From Anagrus nilaparvatae (taxonomy: Eukaryota > Arthropoda > Insecta > Hymenoptera > Mymaridae): 64,000 nucleotides of DNA. The DNA is taken from the NCBI GenBank assembly GCA_022575985.1, contig JAKSXM010000014.1, forward strand, positions 25,048,001-25,112,000, written 5' to 3'. Position numbers and translations under genes: made by a program. This document shows, in pieces, positions 1 to 9,990 of the stretch; position 1 is the first letter of the stretch; each line of letters opens with the position of its first letter. The notes under the pieces are model-generated. The model did not search any database and was not told the origin of the DNA. It saw only the letters and a program-made list of their open reading frames with translations.

Positions 1-89
1 AAGTAAATATTTAGATTTGGAGTCAAAAATAAAAGTAAGTTTTTCCAATCTAAAGCTTTTAATGCATATTAAGAAAGTTTTTGTCTTAG

Positions 90-308
90 ACTGCCAGTGT
101 AGAAAAGAGTTCGATACCAGAATTTAACATTCCAAGCATAACAGATGAACAACAAGCATTTTTGAATCAATTTTCTAAAAATATAAAAGAAAATAGTTCA
201 TTAAGTAACTCTAAAGAAAGCTCTCAAAGATTATATGAAAAAATGAAAGAATTAAAAAGTATTTTAAATCAAATTGAAAGAGAACAAAAAAATGAAGTAC
301 AAAAATAA
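90..308 (+). CDS. Last coding exon of an unidentified gene (5' part outside the window)
   Basis: An acceptor (cttag) ends at 89. After it the frame ACT GCC AGT GTA GAA stays open for 72 codons to a TAA at 306-308. The peptide is hydrophilic. It begins ASVEKSSIPEFN and ends in a Lys/Glu-rich stretch (YEKMKELKSILNQIEREQ) that looks like a short coiled-coil tail. I do not recognise the family. Upstream exons would lie left of the window; bases 1-89 look intronic. It converges with the gene ending at 1518. A palindrome starts 34 bases after the stop, so it lies in the 3' UTR if the transcript runs that far. Support is the long open frame in AT-rich DNA directly after a good acceptor. Confidence 0.5.
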   Translation, partial: TASVEKSSIPEFNIPSITDEQQAFLNQFSKNIKENSSLSNSKESSQRLYEKMKELKSILNQIEREQKNEVQK

Positions 309-341
309 TAATGGTATTTTGTAATATAACAATATTGTAAC

Positions 342-532
342 AAACAATTGAATTTTTATCGACCTTTTTTCGAGTAGGTGATATCAAATAAATTTTCAAA
401 TTCATACAAAGTATGCTTTAATAAAAAAAGAGATGACAATTAGCATCCGCATATGAAAAGTGGGGGTGATGAATTTATAAATTTATTTGATATCATTTAC
501 TCGAAAAAAGGTCGACAAAAATTCAATTGTTT
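342..532. mobile_element. 191-bp palindromic MITE-like element in the 3' flank of the first gene
   Basis: Two inverted arms, about 342-393 and 480-532, share AAACAATTGAATTTTT, TCGACC, TTTTTTCGAGTA and GATATCAAATAAAT. A loop of about 85 bases separates them and holds an AATAAA at about 419. The arm match is near perfect. No convincing target duplication was seen. Confidence 0.6.
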
Positions 533-1517
533 TAAAAAATACTGTCGAGTATCAAAAATTATTATTAAATATTGTTCAAAAACAAATTAAGCTCAGATAA
601 TTATTAGCAATTTATAGTTAGAAATATGACTGGGGTCTAAGTAAATATTCATAATAAATTTTATTACATGAAATAATTATAGGTTCTAAAAAAGAATTTG
701 AGATCACTAATAACTCTTAAAATTAGAATATTTAAAAATATAATTTTCATAGCACATTTTTGTTGTAATTTCATCAGCTTATGCTGTTATTTTGGCTGTT
801 ATTAGAAGTTTATTTTTTTTTTTTCAAAGTAAAATATTGTAAATATTAATTAAAAAAAAAAATTCTGAATTTAGAAAAGGATATTAAAATAAATATTTTG
901 GTAATATCATAGTTTTGATTAAATAAATTAAAATACACAATGATTATAAAAACTGTTGATTTAATTCTTTATTATTACTAAAATTGTAAGCCTTTAATGC
1001 TGCTTCTTTCATTATTTTATTAATTTTTTAAATGTAAACAGTATAAAATTGTAAAGTTTTTTTATGAAAAAAACTACTTGCTTACTTCGAACAATAATAA
1101 GATATTTAAGAAATTTTTTTTAAAAAATCCTTATTAAGTATGTATATAGAAAATTTATATTGTAAAGTTGATTCAATGCTTTTTAAAAAGATTAGCAACT
1201 TTTACAATAAAAAAAAAAAAAAAATTACCAAAAATGACTATTTTTTCAATTTTAGTTATATGTAATCTAACAATTTATTTTTGTTCATTTAAAACAAGTC
1301 AATTTTAGTAAAATATTTTAGTTTATATAATAGTAGAGGAATAAATGTATTAAATATTTAATATTTCTTACAAAAGTAAAGTTAAAAAATTTTAGAAAAG
1401 ATAAAAATATAATCAAACTTTTCAAAGGAACATAATGTACAATTATTTTTTTTTTTAAACAACATAAAATTTAAAATTTTCATTTACACTACCTATAATA
1501 AAAAAATTGATGATAAA
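533..1517. other. Gene-free AT-rich convergent intergenic spacer
   Basis: About 1 kb of A/T-rich sequence lies between two convergent genes, with homopolymer runs (A-run near 1210, T-runs near 815 and 1447). No ORF, RNA gene or clear repeat was seen. Several TTTATT motifs, such as near 1274, could serve as minus-strand polyadenylation signals for the gene ending at 1518. Confidence 0.5.
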
Positions 1518-3821
1518 TTAACTAAAAATACTATTTATATTGATACGCTCAATTACAACCTTGGGTTCCCAAGTTAAATCATTAATTAATTTCCACAATT
1601 TAATGTCAACATCATTATCATTATTTTCACTTATAGTTTTGCAAATATTTTCATTATTTTTAGTTTTCTTTTTTCTTTTTCTATTTTCTAATAAGTACGG
1701 GCTTGATATTGATGTAGTTGAAAATTGATCAGAAGACTTGATTCTTCTTGATCTTATTGACTGTTCATTTTTTACCTTTTCATCTATTACTGATTTTAAG
1801 GAAATATTTTCTTCTGAAGATTTTGAACGCATGCTTCTGGTTTGTCTGATGTTACTTGTAAGATGTTGGTCATCATTTTCAATAGTTTTTTCATTATTTT
1901 GGGAATTTTGGGAATTTGATACGTTTATTGTATTATTTAAATGTCTGGAATCACTTTCTTTGTTAACAGTTGAATTTTCTATATTGAACTTTGAAGGAGC
2001 TTGATTATTGATTTCGGATTTATTTTCTTTATTATTATTTATAGAAATTACAAGGTCATTTTCACAACTTGTGCATTCCTCAGAAGCTTTTGGACTATCA
2101 TTATTTTGTAGAGACTTATTTTGTAATGATTTTAATAATGCCATCGGTATTTGATCATTAGAAATAAGTTTATTGGATATTATTTTTGGTTTTATTGTGT
2201 TTTTACTCAACTCTTCAACTAAAGAATTTTCTTCTTTTTCTGGTTCCAAATCATCCATCAATAAATCTGGACAATCTTCATTTATGCAACTATTTTTATT
2301 AATTACAGAATCTTTAATACTAATGCCTGATAAATTATCAAAATACTGCTGATTGAATAAGGCTTCTGGTACTATATCTTCTTCGTCTTCATTTTCAATT
2401 TTTATTTTGATGTCATCGTCGTTTTCATTTTCATCAGTTGGATTTTTTTTGTATATTTCAACATTACTTTCAAGAAATTCAATAAGATTTTCATTTTCTA
2501 ATTCGGTGGAAATTTCTTTAACATCAACATCCATAGCAATTTCTTTACAGAGGCTATTTGATAATATTGTTGATGATTCTTCTAAAACAGAATTAGATGT
2601 TATTGGTTCTTGAATTCTAGTGATCATATTTTCAAGTCTTAATAAACAAGCATTAAGTAAACAGGGGTCGCCTTCTTTTGTTTCCATTTTTTCTGAATTT
2701 TCTAAAACTTCATCAACTTCCAATTTAGTTTTTTGTTCAACAACAGTAACTGTATCATTGTCTTGTCTGATTGTAAACATTAATCCTTTCATAACAAGAT
2801 CAGTTATGTCTGAAGATTTTAAATTTTCAATGTCAAATTTGCATTCATTATCTTTAGATTCTTGACATGAATTAAGTTGAAAAGCTTTTGATTTGCAAAA
2901 GCTTGAAGATGCTTTAAAATTTCTATTGTTTTCATGTTTTTTATTGAATAATGCCTCACAGTTTGACGAATCTACTTTCTTTGAAAGAGTGTTAACTAAT
3001 TTTGAATTTTCAATTTTTCTTTCAATATCTTTTTCAATAAGATACTGGTAAGGTAAGCTACCACATTCAGAATGACCATCATTGCTTGAATTACTAACTT
3101 CATCCTGAGAGTTGATGAACTCTGTACTTTTTTTTTTTTTAGTTTCAGGAATTTCATTATTTTTAATTTCAAAACATTTTTTGTTTGAAATGTAACTTTT
3201 ATAAGAAGAAGATGTTGTAATTTTTTCATTTTTGATTTCATGTTTAGCTAAATTATTACTAACTGACATTATACAAATTTCATGGTCATCTAATAAGCTA
3301 TTTGAAATTTGATCAGAAGTTAAGTCTACCATTTCTGTAATAATTGATGATCTTCTTAAATTGGGTACATTGGTTATTTCTTGATTTACTAGCTTGATGG
3401 TTAATATGAAAGCATGAGAATGAGTTACGGCATTTGGTTTATCTGAAAATTTCATTATAGCAAACATTTTATCTTGACGGGTCCATGATGTTTGATTGTA
3501 CGTGACAAGAAGATGCTTAGTGCCAAACTGTTGACCTTGTAATGCTTTACATTTAATTACTGTTCTTATAACTTTCATTAATTCCTTACTGTGTAAAAAA
3601 TCTGACACATTCCTAAATAAAAGATAAAGCAAAAGTTAATAAATAGTAAAATAGAGCTGATTTATTATTTCTTACCGTTGCTTGTGACAATATTTAAAAT
3701 TAAACTTGTAAATGTTGCTTTTATAACACAACCAATAAGAACCAGGTATGGTTAATATTGATTCATTACTTTTGTCTTCTTTATTGCACTTGCCAATTGA
3801 ACGTACATGTATTCCAGGCAT
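1518..3821 (-). CDS. Long acidic Asn/Ser-rich protein opening inside the PIGH last exon (two coding exons)
   Basis: Exons read 3821-3676 and 3612-1518, giving 746 residues. The ATG at 3821 is the first Met after an in-frame TAA. The donor CG|GTAAGA at 3675 joins an acceptor at 3614/3613 in frame, giving CHKQR-NVSDFLHSK across the junction. Residues ~1-130 are compact and mixed (PGSYWLCYKSNIYKFNFKYC, then FGTKHLLVTYNQTSWTRQDK), so this is probably the folded part. The rest is low-complexity, rich in Asn, Ser, Glu and Lys, with an acidic run near residues 405-425. A basic stretch (RKRKKKTKN) near residue 700 could be a nuclear signal. I do not recognise the family. The first 70 nt overlap the end of PIGH in another frame. 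Translation could instead begin at a later Met such as MKVIRT if the 3821 ATG is not used. Confidence 0.65.
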
Positions 3822-4477
3822 TTTCTTTCTGGTTTCAAATTACGAAATAAAGGTATTAATCTTGTACGTTTTTCACCATTTGTTGTTTCTTTTACTGCAA
3901 AAATTAGGTAATACAACACTTTTTGCTGTAAAATTAAGTAAATTTATATTTTATTATTGACATTGTAGAAGTAGAAAAGTTAGTCTAAATGTACCTCGGT
4001 TATAACCTCATTTATGAATACATCACTGATTATTTTCCAAGGTATGTATTCTTCTATGGTTCCAAAAACTGTACCTCGATTAATAATCTGTACACCTACT
4101 GACTGAATCAATATTAAAATATCTGTAAAAAAGCTTGTTGCAAAAAGACAGAAGAAGTAAATTTATAAATTTAATAAAATATTCTTACTAATTTTATCTC
4201 GTTTTAGGAAGACTTTAATGCCAACAAATAATCCAAGTATACTTGAAATGACAATATAAACAAAAGAGTTTGTAATTGACCACAATACAAATACCAATGT
4301 AAATAAAAAAATGTCTGTTTTATTTACTCGTCGTTGATTTTCATCTTTAAGAATATATTTTATTGCCCCGTTTTCTGGTGTACGTGTTTCACAAAGACTT
4401 ATTTTATTGCCAGATGCACCCCGGTACCAACGCACTGGGTCAACCTGTGACTCCGAAACAGTTGCTGTTGATGACAT
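3752..4477 (-). CDS. PIGH: PIGH, phosphatidylinositol N-acetylglucosaminyltransferase subunit H
   Basis: Exons are 4477-4189, 4122-3995 and 3925-3752, giving 196 residues; human PIGH is about 188. PIG-H is a subunit of the ER-membrane GPI-GlcNAc transferase (with PIG-A, C, P, Q and Y) that starts GPI-anchor synthesis on the cytosolic face. The sequence shows a soluble N-terminus and then a hydrophobic hairpin at about residues 54-88 (TDIFLFTLVFVLW..., VYIVISSILGLFVGIKVFL). The PIG-H domain follows (SVGVQIINRG, IPWKIISDVFINEVITE, QKVLYYLIFAV, LIPLFRNLKP), matching the family's VINE and IPLFR-type blocks. The start is the ATG at 4477, because the upstream extension has only a TTG. Donors and acceptors are consensus and all frames join. 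The final exon also carries the start of the downstream ORF. It sits head-to-head with the LysM gene. Confidence 0.9.
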
Positions 4478-4877
4478 TAGTTTAACACACAAACCCTTAT
4501 TCCAGGTATACTTGGTCTTTTTATATTTTTTATTATTAAATATCTTGACATAAAGCTTTAAGTAGTATCATTCAATAAAATTATATTTAAAAAAACGCTA
4601 AGAAATCTATACACTTTTATCTGATTGTACTCTTGAATCAGAAAAAATTTTAATTTACAAAATTTGCACAAATTTCATTCTTTTATCTGCACATCTAAGT
4701 ATTATAATTATTATCACTGGAAGATTTTTTAATATTTTAATTATTTTTATCACGTTTTATATATATAAATTGTGTATTTATAAAGGTATTTATATATTTT
4801 TGTCGATATTTTTATCTATAGATATTCTTAATAAAATTACTATTTCCACTAAAAAAGATAAGAAAGAGTACCATAGT

Positions 4878-5185
4878 CAGGGCTGTTAGTGATTACGAGA
4901 TTTTTATAAATTAGCTGAAATCTAGTAACTTAACCAACTTCAAGCAAGTGCATAATCAAGCGCGCCAGACCCCAAAGCATAATAAATTTAAATATATATC
5001 AGCGATTTTTAATAATTAATAACGCGTTGAACGAGACTATTTATAATTTCAATTATTTATGCAAAATAAATAATTAAAATTTGTTAAAATATAATTATCA
5101 TGCACTTGCCTGAAGTTGGTTACGTTACTAGATTGTAGTAAAATTACTAGGATTTTATAAAATCTCGTAATCACTAACACCCCTG
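4878..5185. mobile_element. hAT-type MITE with 8-bp target duplication
   Basis: The termini are CAGGGCTGTTAGTGATTACG on the left and the reverse complement of CAGGGGTGTTAGTGATTACG on the right. Diverged inverted arms run ~85-90 bp, including AACCAACTTCA and GCAAGTGCAT in both. The element is flanked by an exact 8-bp direct repeat ACCATAGT (4870-4877 and 5186-5193). The CAGGG ends and 8-bp duplication are the hAT signature. It is 308 bp with no coding capacity, so a nonautonomous element. Confidence 0.88.
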
Positions 5186-5390
5186 ACCATAGTATAAATA
5201 GTTTATATTAATACCATTAACCATACCTCGTATTATAATAAATGCACATATGTAAATGTAAATAGTGTGATCGGCGCCCTTATACTTTCTATATGTGTAT
5301 ATACCTGCACGCCAGTATTGCGAATATGGTCTGATATTTTATGGAGTGATTTTAAATTTAGCTCTGTTTAGCTCTTTGCCAAGCAATCCT

Positions 5391-5487
5391 CGGTATGTTT
5401 ACCAACATAAATTAAATTTAATCCATAGGTTATAGACGTCTAGATATATACAGACTAAACATATTTATGTTGGTAATAGTATACCGT
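5391..5487. repeat. Short imperfect palindrome upstream of the LysM gene
   Basis: CGGTATGTTTACCAACATAAAT near 5391 is mirrored by ATTTATGTTGGTAATAGTATACCG ending near 5487, with a short A/T loop. It may be a small MITE remnant. No target duplication was identified. Confidence 0.45.
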
Positions 5488-5895
5488 ACAAACTCATAAT
5501 GTGGAGCAATGTGGACTGTGGAGAATATATTTTATCAGGTTTTACGAAGAGCGTGCGCAAAATCGAATAGTTTCTTCCATATATTATTCAACAATCACAA
5601 TTCACAACATAATTCAGTGTAAATGTGCAATTTGTACATAATGCAAAACAATAAATAACTTTTAGTCGCTCACGAGATGGCCAATAGATGTAAAAGTAAC
5701 TCAATTTTTAAATTGTTCAGTTTTTTTATTTTGATATTCAAAAAGTAAAACATTGTAGCTGATTTAAAATCTGTGTTTATACAAAAGCTATGGGTCTTTA
5801 TTGATAAGGTATAATCGACTGTGAGCATTAATGAAAAGTAATAGTGAATTTGATAATGATCAAGAATAAAATTAAATCAACTGTTTTCTTGGCTG

Positions 5896-6831
5896 ATGGA
5901 TAGCGTTTTACGGAATGGTGTTTTCAACGAAATGGAAGAAAGATTGTCTATTCGAGATTTTAGCAAAACACCAAGAAAGTACGGTAGTACAGCCAGGCAC
6001 GTGACCCGAAATCAAGTCCTGGTCAAGCATCTTATCACTTCAACAGATACCCTTCAAGGCATTGCTCTTAAATACGGTGTTACGGTAAAATTTAATAAAT
6101 AAATATTATCCTATTTGAAAGGAATTTCAAAATATTATATACATTTTATTAATTCATGTGTTTTAGACTGAACAAATTAGACGCATAAATAAATTGTGGG
6201 CAACCGATAGTTTATTCTTGAGAGAGCATTTACTAATTCCAGTTAGTGTTGATAGTCCTTTTACAACTTCATTGAGCACTGTAGCTTCTTATTCTGAAAG
6301 TTTTGAAAGCATTAATGTAAGTATAAAATAATATCAGCACATATCTTACAATTCATTATTAGTTTTTTATAAGTATTAAATTTAATTCATAATAAATACA
6401 GAATTCTAGTCCATCTTCAGTTACATCCCCAATTGAAGATAATACTTCAGCAATTGATTTTTTAGCTAAAATGGATTCTTCAATAGCAAGTGTTAAAAAA
6501 GAAATAAAAAAATCTCAAGGAGCTAGTGAGTAAGTAGCTTATTTTATTGATGTTAAAATTAAAATTGATTTTTAGAATTATTAACATGGACAAAATTCAA
6601 AGATTTGCTAGTGGAGACGATATACAAATACGTCGTAAAGCTACTTCTAGATTACGTAATTCATATCCATTATCCTCAAATAATACGCATTTGATCTCAA
6701 TAGAAAATCAAAGACCATCTTCTGCCAATGATATTCAAGCTTCATCAGCAGTTGTCATGACACAAGGAAAAAAAATTAAGACTTCATTACAAAGGTTACA
6801 ACAAGAACAAGATGAAATGTTTCAATTGTAA
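5896..6831 (+). CDS. LysM domain protein, LYSMD1/LYSMD2-like
   Basis: Exons are 5896-6084, 6167-6316, 6402-6529 and 6576-6831 (240 residues), all with GT-AG junctions and continuous frame. The LysM domain spans about residues 41-87 and crosses the first intron: VKHLITSTDTLQGIALKYGVT, then TEQIRRINKLWATDSLFLRE and LLIPV. The order DTLQGIALKYGVT...QI.R.NKLW..DS.FLRE is typical of the animal LYSMD1/2 group, whose human members are about 215-227 residues. A conserved-looking FLAKMDSSIASVKKEIKKSQ segment follows in exon 3, then a basic, polar C-terminus. There is no signal peptide or membrane segment, so it is probably intracellular. The biochemical role of this group is poorly known. The start is the first in-frame ATG of the exon, after a leader containing stops. 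Confidence 0.87.
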
Positions 6832-9800
6832 CATTATAGTTCCAATTACTGATAAGCAATTTTATGGTACTAAACTAGCTTTTTAAGGAAATTGAAAAAA
6901 TAATTTTAAAGCTAAATAATACATATGTCATGATCAACTATTTATATTAAATGTTTCGTGTGTGCCTTCAAAGTAATTGGGCATTGGTCCATGAAAAGTA
7001 TTTATTCAAAAATAAAATTGTAAAAAAATTTCAAATATTTTTCACATTAAAGTCTCAATTGATTGAAAATCATGACTTGATAAATTAAAGTATTATTTTT
7101 CAATATTTTGAAACTTCAAGATTAATCTATATCTACTCAAGCTAACATTTAATTGACAATCATTTTCAAAAAAATAAAAACAAGGAAAAAGTAGTTACAA
7201 AATAATATGATCACCAGAATGTTAACTTACAAAATACATTAACAATGCCGCATATATACTTATTATTTAAAAAAAAAAACTTTGTACTTAAAAAAAGAAG
7301 GTTATTTTATACATCAATATTTAAATATCGATAGAAAACAAAAGCTTTTTAGCTGTACCAATTTAAAATTGTCTGAGTAATTACTAATTACTTAGCTCCT
7401 GTTAAACTTTTGACCAATTCATATACATTTATAAATTATGAGAATCGGATATACTTATAGTATTGCAAACGTGATTCCAAAAAAGTCAGAATATTTTGCA
7501 AAGTAATTATAAGCCTAAATAACTTTCTAAGGAATATCCTAGATCGTATTTAAATTATCGGTTTACAGCCATCCAGACATCATTCTTTTAAGGTTGAAAC
7601 CATGATGTATTACTTTATTTCATGGTGACAAATCACGTCTTTGAGTTGAAAATATGTGACTACAGGCCGATTTACTGAAGAAAAAGTTCCGTTCACTTGG
7701 GAAGATATAGATTATTTTAATTTAAACATTGTAGCTAAAATAAAGTACTTGGTTGATACCTATCTTGTATAAATGATAAATTTTTAGATTTAAAAATAAA
7801 TTAAAGTTAAAATATAGCACAAATATTTAAGTTAAAAAAAATAAATTATTACCTATATGTGACAAAACTTTATATTAAAGCTGTTAATGTTTAATAGCTT
7901 GTTGTATTATGTTAATAACTAAAATAAAACAAAGTTAATTTTTAATTAATTGCTTTAAATGTTTCTTATTTTTTGATAAATATATGAATATACAATATAT
8001 TTCAATTGTCCTTTTTTTCCAATTATCTATATATCATTATCTGTTCTGGGACATAATTTTGTCCTGTTCAAAAATTGACAAGTGCGGATTTTCCTATTTA
8101 TTTTATTGACAATATACAAATAAACTGATTTAAGAAGCAAATTCAAGAAAGTTGACCAACTCCTTGAAAGGTTTATGACTTTTAAAGGATTATTTTACTT
8201 CATTGACATGAAAGAAAATTGTGAAGTTAAGAAGGACTATGGTAAAGTATTATTATTATTTTTTTTTAATATGCTCTTAATGTAAACATGCATTGCATAC
8301 AACCTTTTTATTTGAAAAAATATAATTATAAATATTATGAAATTATAGGTAAATGAAATAAAAAAGACAAATGGTTTAAAAAATTTTTTTTATTAATTTT
8401 TTGTTATATTTCTTTTTAATTTTTATTTGTAAATATACATCTTTTATGGAAATAGTAGACAAAGATAAAATAAAACTATACACTTTCCGACTCCTATAAG
8501 TATTAATTTTTCTTTGCACAAAATGTTAAAAAATCTAATTTATAATTTCAAATGTAGCTAATTTATATGAACGCGGCACCAATTTATAAATTATCTTGAT
8601 TCCTTTATTCAAAACAAACAGTAATAAAGTCTGTAATAATAAGAAAAATAAGATTTTCTAAAATTAAAAATAAAAAAGCTTTATCTATTTTTGGATGTTA
8701 ATGCAAATAGGATAAAGCTTTTTTTTATTTTTATAATTATTAATATCTAGAAATTTATGATTTTTTATCAAAGACGATTGCACATTGTTTAGCTTTTTTG
8801 TTCAAATTAAGAACAATCGCATATATATACTTAATAAAAAAGAAATATTATTGATAAAATCAGATAATTAATATTAAAAAGAAAAATCTAGCATCTGTAT
8901 ATCATATTGAAATTAATATTTTATTGACAATCGTCTTTTTGTACTTAAAAATTATTAATTTTTAATAATGAAAAACTTATATATAATATATCAAAAAAAA
9001 AAAAAAATCAAGATTAAAAGCTTCTCTGATACTTTATATATTATTATAGCTTTATCATATATATAACTAAACTAAATAAAATATTTTAATTATTTTATTT
9101 GCATTTTCATAAAGGAAATAATATTTTAATATATAATTCTCGTTACACATATATATATAATTCAAAATTGAAGGTAAATATATATTATATATATATTTTT
9201 TGTACATTATTGATTGCTGTATTATGTATATATATATAAATATATATATATTAATGAATATAAAATTTTAAAAAAATTGGTAAATTTAAAAAAAATTTTC
9301 ATGCATGATATTAAAATTAAAATCAATACATCCATATGATATTGTTATTGATTAAAATTTTTTCTTATGTAAATTTGTTTTTTTATAAAAAAATTGTTAA
9401 TTATTTAGAATATGTATACATATATAAATATCCGTTCAAGTATATGTATGCGCGGGTTTGTGTGTAGTACTTTTTAAAAAGCTACATGAATTACCTTCTG
9501 TTTATAATATATACCAATTAATATAAATTTTACAAATCAGTGCAATATTTTTTTTACTTTTTATATATACATTTTTTTTTTTTTAATTAATATTATTGGA
9601 CATTCATTCTCAAATCTTGATTTATTATTAGCAACAATTAAAATTATAATAAAACAATATTCTAATATTCAATTCTTTACTGTTCTTATAAATCCTAAAT
9701 CACTTACAATTTTTTTTCTTTTTTTTTCTTTTTTTTAATCAATTTGCTTTTCTTAATATAAATTAATTTAATTTAAAAATACTTAATAAAGATAAAAAAA

Positions 9801-9990
9801 ATCAAGAATACTGCACACTAATTCTTTTGCATATTATTTATTACTTTTTTTACTTACTTTTTAATGCATAAAAATACACGATTAATCGACAAATGACGTT
9901 AGTAGATACAATATTTTATTTGTATACTAAGCTTCTTCACTGTTTCATGTACACATGATACTTTTATTTTTTATTTGAGAAGCTTTTAAT
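6832..9990. other. 3.1-kb intergenic region between convergent genes
   Basis: An AATAAA at 7011-7016, 180 bases after the LysM-gene stop, is its likely polyadenylation signal. On the other side, TTTATT at 9963-9968 (AATAAA on minus) may serve the gene ending at 9991. The rest is extremely A/T-rich, with TATATA tracts at 9000-9260 and a strong hairpin at 8666-8732. No ORF or recognisable mobile element was seen. Confidence 0.5.
8666..8732. repeat. Near-perfect short hairpin sequence
   Basis: AAAAATAAAAAAGCTTTATC followed by TATTT pairs with AAATAGGATAAAGC followed by a T-rich mirror; the loop is about 14 bases. In RNA this would be a stem of roughly 25 bp on either strand. It could be a tiny MITE or a miRNA-like hairpin; nothing decides between them. 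Confidence 0.4.

Larger units (their letters stand above)
4478..5895. promoter_or_regulatory. Shared PIGH / LysM-gene promoter interval
   Basis: These 1.4 kb separate two divergent start codons (4477 minus, 5896 plus), so both promoters must lie here. No ORF is present. It contains a hAT-like MITE (4878-5185) and a smaller inverted repeat (about 5391-5487, arms TCGGTATGTTTACCAACATAAA and its reverse complement). I could not fix a TATA box or start site among the many TATA-like strings. Confidence 0.5.
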
